From NCBI GenBank assembly GCA_003600225.1, contig QZFT01000111.1:121102-185101 (forward strand): a stretch of 64,000 bases of DNA, in the 5' to 3' direction. A program made the position numbers and the translations under genes. This document shows positions 1 to 8,338 of this stretch, one piece after another. Positions within the stretch are counted from its first letter, which is position 1; each line of letters opens with the position of its first letter. Under the pieces are notes generated by a model. The model saw only the letters and a list, made by a program, of their open reading frames with translations. It was not told where the DNA came from and did not search any database. This stretch comes from Pseudonocardiaceae bacterium YIM PH 21723. Lineage in GTDB: Bacteria > Actinomycetota > Actinomycetes > Mycobacteriales > Pseudonocardiaceae.

Positions 1-479
1 ATGAACGGACACTTCCCTTCGGCGGCGGATTGAGCGTCCTCCATGAATTCATTGAGAAGGTCCTCCCGGGCTTCCATGCAGCTGTCGCACGCCTGCCCGG
101 TTTCCTTTTCCTGGAGGCAGATCACACGCGGAAAGCTCCTCGGGAACTCCTCATCCGCTAGGTACGCCAGGGCGAGGAATGCCTGTTCAGTAGCGGTTTT
201 TGCGGCCTCGGTGCTGAGCGCGGCTTCGAGGGCGTAGTAATAGGCGGCATCGCCGGAAGAATTTCGCAGGGTCAAAGCGAAACCGACCTCAGCCTGAATG
301 CCCTGCTGCGTGGAAGCATCGCTCTTAAAACGATTAGCGCAGATCGTGCACGGATCTCCCCAATGTGTGATGGGTTCGGTTCCGAGTTCTTCTGCGAAAC
401 GTTCGTCGCGGGGCCTGTCGGTAGAGAAAGGCTTATCACAGAGGAAACAATGATGTGCCCGGCAGTCACTATTGGTCAT
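1..479 (-). CDS. Cys-rich hypothetical protein, 3' end cut by window edge
   Basis: Reading leftward from ATG at 479 the frame stays open to the window edge, giving at least 159 residues; the previous in-frame codons upstream reach a TGA after 12 codons, so 479 is the only good start, although no clear Shine-Dalgarno precedes it. Near the N-terminus there is a CFLC pair and about 25 residues later a CTIC pair, a spacing that suggests a treble-clef or zinc-ribbon knuckle; a third pair, CDSC, lies near the edge. The middle is Ala/Glu-rich and probably helical. I do not recognise a family. The zinc-binding reading is inference from the Cys pairs. Confidence 0.6.
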   Translation of the reverse strand, partial: MTNSDCRAHHCFLCDKPFSTDRPRDERFAEELGTEPITHWGDPCTICANRFKSDASTQQGIQAEVGFALTLRNSSGDAAYYYALEAALSTEAAKTATEQAFLALAYLADEEFPRSFPRVICLQEKETGQACDSCMEAREDLLNEFMEDAQSAAEGKCPF

Positions 480-843
480 GCCGGGAATGATGTTACCGGC
501 GTTTTGCCCTAGTCAAATGAGCGGCGAAGTCGCTAACGCGCATCAAGACTCCTTTGTTTGCGCAGGTCAAGCCACGAAAAGACGCCGTGCGCTAACTGCC
601 TGAACTCCGCTGGCAGGATCACCCGAATGGAACGACACGCGTGGCGGGGAGCCGGCTTGCCCACGGCCAGAATGCCCGGGAGAAGCCGGGGTACCGCCAC
701 GGCGATACCCCGGCCGTCACCGGCCACGCGCTGGATCAGGCACCCGGCCCCGTTGAGTGCCCCCCGTGCCCGAGCCCGATGCGGGAGTCCTTGTCAGCAC
801 GCGTCACCGTGGTGGTGCCGACAGGAGTGGTACTCGGGTCCGG
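480..843. other. 364-bp gap, no convincing gene
   Basis: The gap lies between the truncated Cys-rich gene and the stop of the secreted microprotein. On the minus strand a 64-codon GTG frame (727 to 533) and, just upstream in another frame, a 23-codon GTG frame (about 812 to 741) follow each other, as if one small gene had been split by a frameshift, but neither has a good ribosome site and neither resembles a family I know. No strong terminator was seen. Confidence 0.4.
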
Positions 844-1089
844 TCAGGAGGCGTCGCCGGCGCCCACGTGAAGCCCGAGACCGAGTCCGGCCTCCAGGTC
901 GACCAGGTCCAGCAGATCAAGGCTCAGGCCCCCGCCCGCGCCCACATCGATGATCAAGCCGCCGGGGTGCTGGGCCGTTACCGGCTGCGCCACCGGCGCC
1001 GCTGCCTCGGCCGCCTGCGCGCCGGTAGCGGTGAGCACGGCGACCAGAGCGGCCCCGGCGATCAGACCAGCGGTTGTTGCGATCTTCAT
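844..1089 (-). CDS. small secreted Gly/Leu-rich protein
   Basis: An 81-residue protein with a classical Sec signal peptide: MKIA start, hydrophobic core, and an Ala-x-Ala cleavage site near residue 26 (ATGAQA). The mature part of about 55 residues is acidic and rich in Gly, Leu and Asp, with no Cys. The start at 1089 is preceded by an AGGGGG ribosome site and fits the signal peptide; a longer in-frame start at 1167 would bury it. Its role is unknown. Short exported actinomycete proteins of this type can be wall-associated, but the sequence gives no specific hint. Confidence 0.6.
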   Translation of the reverse strand: MKIATTAGLIAGAALVAVLTATGAQAAEAAAPVAQPVTAQHPGGLIIDVGAGGGLSLDLLDLVDLEAGLGLGLHVGAGDAS

Positions 1090-1536
1090 GATCCCCCTAT
1101 CGGTATCCGGACATCCGATCGCCAGGACCCGCTCAGCCCATCGCCATGCCGCGGCTGGCGTCGCCACCGGGCCCGCTCCCGAACCGTGCTCGGGAAATGG
1201 ACGCGCGCGTACGCCAGCTGAGGTTGGTGGGAGGCGAGCCTTGGAGCTCGGATGATCCGGCGCACCCCCTGCGCGCCGGACACCTCAACCACACCCGCAA
1301 ACCCGGCCGCAGTCAAGCAGACCGCCCATCGCTTTGCGCCGAACCTGCCGCGCCTAGCACGGCCGCGCCAATCCAGGCCACCGCCGAGGCGCACACAATG
1401 GGGTGGAACGCACTCCGACGTCCTCTGGTAGTGGCGGATGAACTGGATCATCCAGCCTTTTGGTCGCTGGGACGCCCTGGACCTGGATCGATAGTGTCGC
1501 TGCGGCAATGATCGACTGGGGCAGGGAGACGCCACG
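1090..1536. other. 447-bp divergent intergenic region
   Basis: Lies between the divergent starts of the secreted microprotein (minus) and the endonuclease/phosphatase-family gene (plus), so it should carry both promoters. No frame here combines a ribosome site with coherent protein composition, and I saw no strong inverted repeat. Confidence 0.4.
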
Positions 1537-2457
1537 ATGCAGATCACCGTGGACACCTTCAACTACGAGCAGGGCGGCCGGGACGCGACCGGATCGCACA
1601 ACATCGATCCGTTGATCGAGACCATGGACTCCCGCCGTCGCCCGGACATCTTCTTCCTGCAGGAAGCGGTCCGCTGGATCGACGACGGCGGAGAGGTCCT
1701 GCGCAGAACTACTGGCCGGCTCTCGGAGCTGCTGCCCGGACGCGCCCAGTACCTCCCGTTCGTGGGACACCGGGAGAAGTCGCCTCACCCGACGATCATC
1801 TACGTGCGTTCGGATGTCGTGGATCCGCTGCGATGGTGGTGCCCGCGACTGGAACCTACGACCGGCGAGAACTACGAGAACATCCTTCGTGCGGACATCG
1901 GCGGACGGAAGATCGATCTGAAATCGGTGCACGCCAAAGGCCTGCTGGGAGGCTCCCACCGCATGGCCCAGGCAACCGTCCTGCAACAGATCGCCAACAG
2001 GCCGCTGATCATCGGCGGAGACTTCAACGGCACGCCGTCCGGACCGCGATTCCGCCGGCGAGATCCTCGCGACGTCGAGAAGCACACCCCGCACAAGCTG
2101 TCCCAGGAGTTCGACTACGACTGGGACAAACACCGCTGGTTCGCCGACACCCGGCCCATGGACCTTCTGCTCGGACCATGGATCGAGCAGGCACAGCGCC
2201 GCGCGGAATGGGGACGATACCTGTGCGCCAACGAGCTCGAACTCGACGGCCGCGGTCAGCCGGTCGAGCGCTTGACCTCCACCGTCAATCCGCAGCCCCA
2301 TGACGGCGGCGCCCCCACCATCGACTTCATCCTGTTCAGCAAAGCGCTGCGGGCCACGGTCGTCCCCGGCAGCGTCGAAGTACAGATACCGGACCCCGGC
2401 AAGAAGGCGCCCTCGGACCACCGGCCTGTCCGGTGCGCACTCGAACTCGACGTGTAA
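1537..2457 (+). CDS. endonuclease/exonuclease/phosphatase (EEP) family protein
   Basis: A 306-residue single-domain protein of the DNase I / exonuclease III / inositol-phosphatase fold. Visible active-site blocks in family order: LQEA at 41-44 (metal-binding Glu), VHAKG near 131, GGDFNG at 160-165 (catalytic Asp and Asn), and SDHRP at 293-297 (catalytic Asp-His). All expected catalytic residues are present, so it should be an active metal-dependent phosphodiesterase or phosphatase. There is no signal peptide, hence probably cytoplasmic. The start has a GGGAG ribosome site. It stands alone on its strand; substrate (nucleic acid, lipid or inositol phosphate) cannot be told from sequence. Confidence 0.85.
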   Translation: MQITVDTFNYEQGGRDATGSHNIDPLIETMDSRRRPDIFFLQEAVRWIDDGGEVLRRTTGRLSELLPGRAQYLPFVGHREKSPHPTIIYVRSDVVDPLRWWCPRLEPTTGENYENILRADIGGRKIDLKSVHAKGLLGGSHRMAQATVLQQIANRPLIIGGDFNGTPSGPRFRRRDPRDVEKHTPHKLSQEFDYDWDKHRWFADTRPMDLLLGPWIEQAQRRAEWGRYLCANELELDGRGQPVERLTSTVNPQPHDGGAPTIDFILFSKALRATVVPGSVEVQIPDPGKKAPSDHRPVRCALELDV

Positions 2458-2514
2458 GCGTGGCCCGGCGTTCTGAAAAATGGGGCAGCCTCTGGTGGGA
2501 TGCATCATGGAGAA

Positions 2515-2826
2515 ATGACGGAGGCTGACTACCCATCCCAAAATCGGAAGCTCGTCACTGACATCAGGCGCCTGGCAGCCGCCGTAGAGAACGGGATGGA
2601 CCCCGTTGAAGCGGCGCGGGAACTGGCGCAACTGTCAGACGGCGGCCTTACCGAGCTAGGCGCCGCTGATGCGATCGATCACTGGAAAGATCCCCCGAAG
2701 CCGATCGATCAATCGTGGGCAATGGCAGTAGATCAGCACAACGAGCCTGGAGTACAGCGCCGCCCGACGCTGATGGTGCACACCTGGCACACCCCACCTT
2801 GGCCCGATGGCGGTCGTACTCGGTAG
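2515..2826 (+). CDS. small hypothetical protein
   Basis: About 103 residues from the ATG at 2515 (MTEADYPSQ), or 108 from an in-frame ATG at 2500. The N-terminal 60 residues look like a real helical region (ENGMDPVEAARELAQLSD); the C-terminus is Pro- and Trp-rich. It follows the EEP gene by about 57 bp on the same strand and may be co-transcribed. A GGAG lies very close to 2515 and a GGTGGG abuts 2500, so the start is not settled. No family recognised. Confidence 0.5.
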   Translation: MTEADYPSQNRKLVTDIRRLAAAVENGMDPVEAARELAQLSDGGLTELGAADAIDHWKDPPKPIDQSWAMAVDQHNEPGVQRRPTLMVHTWHTPPWPDGGRTR

Positions 2827-2874
2827 GTTCCGGCCGATCGTGTCCCGGGAGATCGGCCCGTTGCCTTCCCTGGG

Positions 2875-4923
2875 TCACAGGTGGTGACCTCCTACACCTG
2901 GCGGCGGTGTCTTCGTAGAGGAACCATCGAGCGTTGGGGTGGCCTTTAACAGGGTGGCCAGTGGTCGGGGTTTCCCGATGTGGAAGCCCTGGGCGATGCG
3001 AATGCCGAGCCGAGTCAGCGCGTCGACCTGCGCGGCGCGTTCGACCCACTCGGCAACGACGGACAGGCCCAGGCCGCGGGCGAGGTCCAGCATGCCGGTG
3101 ACCAGGATGGCGTCCCGGTCGCCTTGGTCGATGCCCCGGACGAACTCGCCATCGATTTTCAGACCGGTGATCGGCAGGTGCTTGAGGTGCATGAACGAGC
3201 CGAAGCCCGCGCCGAAGTCGTCCAGGGTGATCCGGCATCCCGCCGCACGTAGTTGCTCGGCGAGGCTGCGTGCGGCGTCCAGGTTCGTGATGGCGGCGGT
3301 CTCGGTGATCTCCAGGCCCAGCCGGCTCGGTGCGACTCCTGCGGCATGGAGGCGATCCAGGACGAACGGGGCGAAGTCCGGGTCGTCGAGGGTCCGGCCG
3401 GAGACGTTCACGTTGAACCGCGTTCCGGGCATGACGTTGTGTCGCAAGGTCGAGATGGCCTGGCTCATCACCCACCGGTCGATCTCCAGCACCAGGTCGG
3501 TGCGTTCGGCGGCGGGCAGGAACTCGTCGGGCCCGAGCCATGGCTCGATCCCGTCCTCCAGGCGCAGCAGCAACTCGTAGCCGACGGTCTGGCCATCGAT
3601 CAGATCGACCATCGGCATGGCGTGCAGCTGGAACAGCTTGTTGTCCAGCGCGCTGCGCAGCCGGTCCATGACCGAGACGCGCTTGGCGGTATCGGTGTAG
3701 TGGGATTGCTCGTAGACGGTGACCCGATTTCGGCCGCCGGTTTTGGAGGCGTACATGGCCAGGTCGGCGTTGGCCAGCACGGCTTCCCAGCCATGTCCGG
3801 AGCTGAAGGGGGCCACGCCGACGCTGACGGTCGTCTTGGTGGCCGCCGCTCCGCCGGCGACGATCGGCCAGGAGGAGACCGCGGTGGCCAGCTCGACGCC
3901 GAGTGCGTTGGCCTCGGTGATGGTGGCTTTGGGCATCACCACGGCGAACTCGTCGCCGCCGAGGCGGCCGATGATGTGGGTATCGTCGAGCCGTTCACGC
4001 AGCACACTGGCCAGGGTGCGCATCACCCGGTCGCCGACAGCGTGGCCGCGCAGCTCGTTGACGTCCTTGAAGTTGTCCAGGTCCAGCACCAGCAGGGCGC
4101 CCTCCTGCCCGGAGGCCAGGTGCTGCTCCAGCGCCCGGGTCAGCGCCCGCCGGTTGGGCAGTTCGGTCAGGGGGTCTTCTTCGGCCAGGCGCAGCAGTTC
4201 GGTTTGAACATGGTGGATCTCGGTGATGTCGTGTGCGGTGCCCAGCAGCCGGACCGGTACGCCCTTACGGTTGCGGATGACCTCGCCGAAGCACTCGAAG
4301 ACGCGCTCGGTCGTGGAGCCGAGAGGGAGCATCCGGTGCACGTAGTGAAACCGCTCGCCCCCGCCCAGCACGCGCTTGATGACACGTTCGACGGTGAGCT
4401 GGTCATCGGGGTGGATGTGCCGGGCGTAGTCGCCGTAGTTGGTGGGTAGCGAGCTCGTACGGCCGAGCATGTCGATCAACGCGTCGGACCAGATGATCCG
4501 GTCCTCGGCGATGGACCATTCCCAGTGGCCCATCTTGCCGAGCACTTGGGCCCGGCGCAGGGCGAAGGTCTGCTGCGCGGCTTGAAGTTCGCGCTCCCGC
4601 CAGGCGGTGACATCGATGGCGACGAACAGCAGCTCGTTTCCGGCTCCGCCGTCGCGGATGACGCGACTGCAACGGACCTCAAGCCAGCGCTGGCCCCCGG
4701 TGCGGGCCGGAGCACTCAGCACCACCGGCGCGGCGTCAGGGGAATCAGGCACGCCGGGAAGCAGCGCGGGCAGCGAATGCCCGACCGCCTGGTCCGCAGG
4801 CAACTCCACCAGCTCCGCCAGGGCCTTGTTGACCCAGCGCAGCCGGCCGCGCGAATCGGTCACGGCATACCCGGTTTCCACCGTCTGAAGAACATCTCGG
4901 TGCGTCACATCGTCTTGGATCAT
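2875..4923 (-). CDS. PAS-PAS-GGDEF-EAL cyclic-di-GMP enzyme
   Basis: A 682-residue soluble signalling protein that makes and/or breaks cyclic-di-GMP. Domains in order: PAS about 8-108, a second PAS with PAC about 118-238, GGDEF about 242-405 with an intact RLGGDEF at 320-326, and EAL about 415-655. The EAL motif is ELL rather than EAL (YELLLR near 449), but the other catalytic blocks are there: NVNVSG, LEITET, DDFGAGFGS, LKID, AEWVE and AQGF. No RxxD inhibitory site sits at the usual five residues before GGDEF. The start at 4923 has a GGGAAGAGAG ribosome site; a further in-frame start at 4989 is less likely. A large interrupted palindrome lies upstream. Confidence 0.9.
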   Translation of the reverse strand: MIQDDVTHRDVLQTVETGYAVTDSRGRLRWVNKALAELVELPADQAVGHSLPALLPGVPDSPDAAPVVLSAPARTGGQRWLEVRCSRVIRDGGAGNELLFVAIDVTAWRERELQAAQQTFALRRAQVLGKMGHWEWSIAEDRIIWSDALIDMLGRTSSLPTNYGDYARHIHPDDQLTVERVIKRVLGGGERFHYVHRMLPLGSTTERVFECFGEVIRNRKGVPVRLLGTAHDITEIHHVQTELLRLAEEDPLTELPNRRALTRALEQHLASGQEGALLVLDLDNFKDVNELRGHAVGDRVMRTLASVLRERLDDTHIIGRLGGDEFAVVMPKATITEANALGVELATAVSSWPIVAGGAAATKTTVSVGVAPFSSGHGWEAVLANADLAMYASKTGGRNRVTVYEQSHYTDTAKRVSVMDRLRSALDNKLFQLHAMPMVDLIDGQTVGYELLLRLEDGIEPWLGPDEFLPAAERTDLVLEIDRWVMSQAISTLRHNVMPGTRFNVNVSGRTLDDPDFAPFVLDRLHAAGVAPSRLGLEITETAAITNLDAARSLAEQLRAAGCRITLDDFGAGFGSFMHLKHLPITGLKIDGEFVRGIDQGDRDAILVTGMLDLARGLGLSVVAEWVERAAQVDALTRLGIRIAQGFHIGKPRPLATLLKATPTLDGSSTKTPPPGVGGHHL

Positions 4924-5048
4924 GTGCTGCTCTCTCTTCCCGACATCCGAGGCCCGTGATCTGTCCGTGAACACATCGGAGTGGCACACCGAGCATCGGC
5001 CCTGTGCATACGTACCCAGACATGCTGAACTACACGCAGTGACATTTC

Positions 5049-5108
5049 AGAGTGATCAAATAGGCCAATGGGGTGATCAATGTGTAAATGGCCTATCGAT
5101 GACACTCT
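5049..5108. promoter_or_regulatory. interrupted palindrome upstream of the PAS-GGDEF-EAL gene
   Basis: Two nested inverted pairs in an AT-richer gap of about 440 bp (4924-5362): AGAGTG (5049-5054) with CACTCT (5103-5108), and ATAGGCCA (5060-5067) with TGGCCTAT (5089-5096). Between them are two copies of GTGATCAA. The position, 126 bp from the start of the cyclic-di-GMP gene and 255 bp before the opposite gene, suits an operator for either divergent promoter. A weak TTGGCCC/GGGCCAA hairpin follows at 5128-5148. Confidence 0.4.
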
Positions 5109-5362
5109 GTGGTGGTGTACACCTGTATTGGCCCTAAAGACGGGCCAAAGTGGTGACTGAGGGTAGTCATTTGGGCGTTCATGTTGGAGAGTGCGCGCCT
5201 TTCTGATGATCGACGAAGTGGGTCTGGGGTTCGGTTCATGTCGGGCGTTGTCACATTCGGTGACATGACGCGAACTCTTTTGGTGTAGCGATCTGAGGGG
5301 ATCCGCCAACACCGGAAGTCCCGGTCCCGCGGGGGCACTCGATCACCTTCGGGGGGTGCGGT

Positions 5363-6247
5363 GTGCGGCGGACCGACGTTGGGGGTGTCGATCCGTCGCA
5401 CACCAACGCAGTGGTCCGGCTGGGGTGGCAGGACACCGAGAACTGGAGGATCTGGGTGGACACGATCAACGACTACGAAGGTGGATGGCTGCTGGATGCC
5501 AGCGTCCCCACGGTTTCGCAGATGGACGCCTACTGGGCGGTCTCCCGGCAGGACTGGGCGCCGCTGCAGGAGGTACTGCCCTCGATGCGGTTCGCGGTCG
5601 ACATGCTGGACCCCTCGATCTCCGTCTACGGGATCGACACCACCACGGAAGTCCTGCTCGCCATCGACCGGCACGGCGATGAACAGGGCCCGTGCATGTG
5701 GACGATCCCGGTAGGCACCCACCGCCCCGACGAGAAGCAGAGCCCACCGCAGAATCTCTGGAGCTTCACCGGTATCCGCCAGCCGAACCGGATCACCGCC
5801 ACGCAGGCGAACTACATCGGTGCCACGTTCTGGGCGCTCGCGGTCCGCCATCCGTTGACCGAGGCGCATCGGGAATTCGTCCAGAGTGCGATCGACAAGA
5901 TCTACCCGCTGGAGAACTACGTGCCCCTCAACGACCTGGAGACGCAGGCCTACGACATCCTGCGCCGCGCCCACTGGCTGCCGATGCAGGTGCAGCGCAT
6001 GACCTCGCTGTGGCAGATCCGGGATCTGAAGGACGCGGAGGCGCTGGCCACCCATTCCGGTGGCTACTGGCTGGAGAAGCTGGGATGGCCGGCGGGAACC
6101 GGTATCCGGGACGAGCAGCCAGGCCCGATTTTCACCGGCCAGGACGCCCTGCGGCTGCACGAAGCGAAATGGACACCGGACGAGGTCGCCGGCCACATCG
6201 CCGCCACCCAGTCCCGCAGCGCGCAGGTTCGACCCAGTACCCCGTGA
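5363..6247 (+). CDS. hypothetical protein, Trp-rich
   Basis: A 294-residue soluble protein starting at GTG 5363 behind a GGGGGGTG ribosome site. Composition is coherent throughout, with many Trp and Asp residues (ENWRIWVDT, SVYGIDTTTEVLLAID, LENYVPLNDLE). There is no signal peptide, membrane segment or Cys pair. I do not recognise a domain. It converges on the membrane GGDEF gene, and its stop is followed after about 50 bp by two large hairpin repeats that may terminate both transcripts. Confidence 0.7.
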   Translation: MRRTDVGGVDPSHTNAVVRLGWQDTENWRIWVDTINDYEGGWLLDASVPTVSQMDAYWAVSRQDWAPLQEVLPSMRFAVDMLDPSISVYGIDTTTEVLLAIDRHGDEQGPCMWTIPVGTHRPDEKQSPPQNLWSFTGIRQPNRITATQANYIGATFWALAVRHPLTEAHREFVQSAIDKIYPLENYVPLNDLETQAYDILRRAHWLPMQVQRMTSLWQIRDLKDAEALATHSGGYWLEKLGWPAGTGIRDEQPGPIFTGQDALRLHEAKWTPDEVAGHIAATQSRSAQVRPSTP

Positions 6248-6300
6248 CGAACGGGTGTCCGGCCCGGCTGGCCCCGGGCTGGGCGCCCCGTCACCTGATC

Positions 6301-6441
6301 TGGTCGCCGAGGTTCGCGATGGCACTCTGGTTCCCCAGGCCGGAGGATCCGCACCTCGGCGACCACCCTTACCACCTGGCCCTTTCGCCGGGGTCCGTGA
6401 TCGCTCTGGTTCCCCAGGCTGGAGGATCCGGACCCCGGCGA
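6301..6441. repeat. two tandem ~60-bp structured hairpin repeats
   Basis: Unit A spans 6301-6365 with 13-bp perfect arms (TGGTCGCCGAGGT and its complement). Unit B spans 6385-6441 with 13-bp perfect arms (TCGCCGGGGTCCG and its complement). The arms differ at one position in a compensated way (A-T pair in A, G-C in B). The inner 27 bases are almost identical (6325-6351 and 6404-6430, one difference) and contain a second small hairpin, CTGG-TTCC-CCAG. They lie between converging genes. A bidirectional terminator is possible, but conservation of the loop is more than a terminator needs. Confidence 0.7.
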
Positions 6442-6486
6442 CCTCCCCGCAACGCAGGAAGGCCGCGGCGGCCGGTGATGATCCGG

Positions 6487-8160
6487 TCATGCCCGGACGG
6501 AATTCTCGGCGATCTGCTGGCAGTCGGCCACGAACCTCACGGAGGTCTCATCCCGGTCGAGCTGTTCCTGCGACGGCACCGGTTCCTGCTGCCGGTAATC
6601 TCGATAGGCGTTCACCCAGGTCAGAACATCCGGGAAGCCTTCGGGATCGGGGCTCGACGGCGTCGGATAGACCCGAAGCGAGGGCTTCCACTCCTCCCTG
6701 TCCACCACCAGCGAGGCTGGGCATACCTGATTGCGCCGGGCCTTCGCCGCGAGCGCGGCCTGGTCAGCGGCCTCCGTAATCGCCTCCACCGTCGCCCCGC
6801 AGTCCGGCAGCAAAGCGACACCCCCGCTGATGGTGATCGGCGGCAGTACCTTCGGCTGGGAGCCGGGAACGTGGATGTGGACATCGGCCTCAGCCATGCG
6901 ACGGCGGATGATGTCCGCGATCCGCAGGCCGTCGATCACGGTCATCGGCCGACGATCCGGCGAACGCCGATCAGGCAACAGCAGCCAGAACTCATCCCCG
7001 CCGACCCGGGCGATGACCGCCCCCGGCCACAGCTTCCCGATCGTCTCCTGAAGGACACGGGCGCAATGCTGGATGGCCTGATCCCCCGCGGTATGCCCCT
7101 CGCTGTCGTTGACCTTCTTGAACCGATCCAAATCAAACGTGATGACGAACGCCGGCTGTTTCCGATCGACGAGTTCGGCCAGCGCGGCGTCCCAGTGCAG
7201 CCGGTTGGCCAACCCCGTCAACGGATCGGTGGTCGCACTCACCGACGCGGCCGCCATCTCGTTCTCCAGCTGCCTGGCCCGCTGCTGCAGATCACGCATC
7301 AACGGCATCATGTTCAGCCACTTCCCCAGCATCACCAACCCGAGAACCAAGGGAACGGCCGGATTGGTCACCAGCGCCGCGACCACCGCGCCCAGCAACA
7401 ACGAACACATCTCGGCGACGTTCTGCTCACGGCTGCCCCAGAGCCTGCGCCGGGTGCGGCGATGACTGTCCACGGTCAACGTGATCACCCCGGCGATCAC
7501 CAGCATCTCGATCGCGCCCATGACAACGGCCGCCGAAGTCAGACCGATGCCGACCACCACGAGGGTGACGGCCAGCGACTCGGCTCGCTCCCAGCTCAAA
7601 GCACCGTCCGGGACGGTCTCGGCGGCCAGCTGCCATACCTGCACGCCCCACAGCTTCAGCACCGCCGCCGCGGCCATGGCCGAGAGCACACGCGCCGCGG
7701 TCGACAAGACGAAACGGTGAGGAATCTCCGGCTTCGCGGTGAGATAGGTGATCCCCCTGCCGATCAGGATCACCACGATGGCCACCGGCGGCGGAAGCAC
7801 CAACGCCATCGGAAGGAACCACACCGAACTGGAATCCAGGTGCGGATGCTCATCGTGCATCAGCGTCCGGTGGCGACTGTTGCGATCTTCTTTGGCCTGC
7901 CGCAACTGCATCACCGCCGCGCAGAGCAGCAGCAGCACGGCCACGCACCACTGGACATCGGTGACTGGGAAACTATGCGCCATCAGGGCGGCCGATACCG
8001 CGATCGCCGCCGCTATTACTGTTGCAACATAAAACAATGCGGCCCGGGGTAATCCCCATACATCCCACCGGGTGATCAAGGACCACGCATTTCGCCGCTC
8101 GCTTAGCAGCGGGACCTCGATCACACTAAGTGATGAATCGGCTACCGATGTAGAGCGCAT
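6487..8160 (-). CDS. membrane diguanylate cyclase (GGDEF)
   Basis: A 557-residue protein. Roughly the first 285 residues form a membrane region with about six to eight hydrophobic segments (near 40-62, 68-84, 115-138, 152-170, 195-230, 250-282). A GGDEF domain follows, about 305-470, with VGGDEF at 386-391 and the substrate region FDLDRFKKVND. No RxxD product-inhibition site precedes GGDEF. A tail of about 85 residues after the domain is not recognised. It should make cyclic-di-GMP in response to a membrane or extracellular cue. The start has a GGGGGATC ribosome site. The MFS gene lies 178 bp upstream on the same strand. Confidence 0.85.
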   Translation of the reverse strand: MRSTSVADSSLSVIEVPLLSERRNAWSLITRWDVWGLPRAALFYVATVIAAAIAVSAALMAHSFPVTDVQWCVAVLLLLCAAVMQLRQAKEDRNSRHRTLMHDEHPHLDSSSVWFLPMALVLPPPVAIVVILIGRGITYLTAKPEIPHRFVLSTAARVLSAMAAAAVLKLWGVQVWQLAAETVPDGALSWERAESLAVTLVVVGIGLTSAAVVMGAIEMLVIAGVITLTVDSHRRTRRRLWGSREQNVAEMCSLLLGAVVAALVTNPAVPLVLGLVMLGKWLNMMPLMRDLQQRARQLENEMAAASVSATTDPLTGLANRLHWDAALAELVDRKQPAFVITFDLDRFKKVNDSEGHTAGDQAIQHCARVLQETIGKLWPGAVIARVGGDEFWLLLPDRRSPDRRPMTVIDGLRIADIIRRRMAEADVHIHVPGSQPKVLPPITISGGVALLPDCGATVEAITEAADQAALAAKARRNQVCPASLVVDREEWKPSLRVYPTPSSPDPEGFPDVLTWVNAYRDYRQQEPVPSQEQLDRDETSVRFVADCQQIAENSVRA

Positions 8161-8338
8161 TCAAGATCCCCCAAGTTTGCCGCTGTGGCGGAGGACGAGT
8201 CCGCCACAGCACGAACACCAGCTATTGCAGCCAGATCACACAGAACGACGGTCCGAACAAGTGCTGCCGCTTCAGCACCGGAGAACGGGTCAAGGAGGTG
8301 CCATGTCCAGCAATGGCGACGGCCGGGACTGGTAAGCC

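Noticed and set aside
6301..6441. Hairpin repeats as tandem cyclic-di-GMP riboswitches, given the nearby GGDEF gene
   Set aside because: The conserved GEMM sequence features are absent, and the units lie after the gene, not before it.
5093..6490. 465-codon minus-strand frame
   Set aside because: It is antisense to the 5363-6247 gene, Arg/Pro/Gly-rich, and crosses the hairpin repeats; it is a high-GC shadow.
5692..8052. 786-codon plus-strand frame
   Set aside because: It runs across the end of one gene and antisense through the membrane GGDEF gene; His/Arg/Gln-rich composition marks it as shadow.
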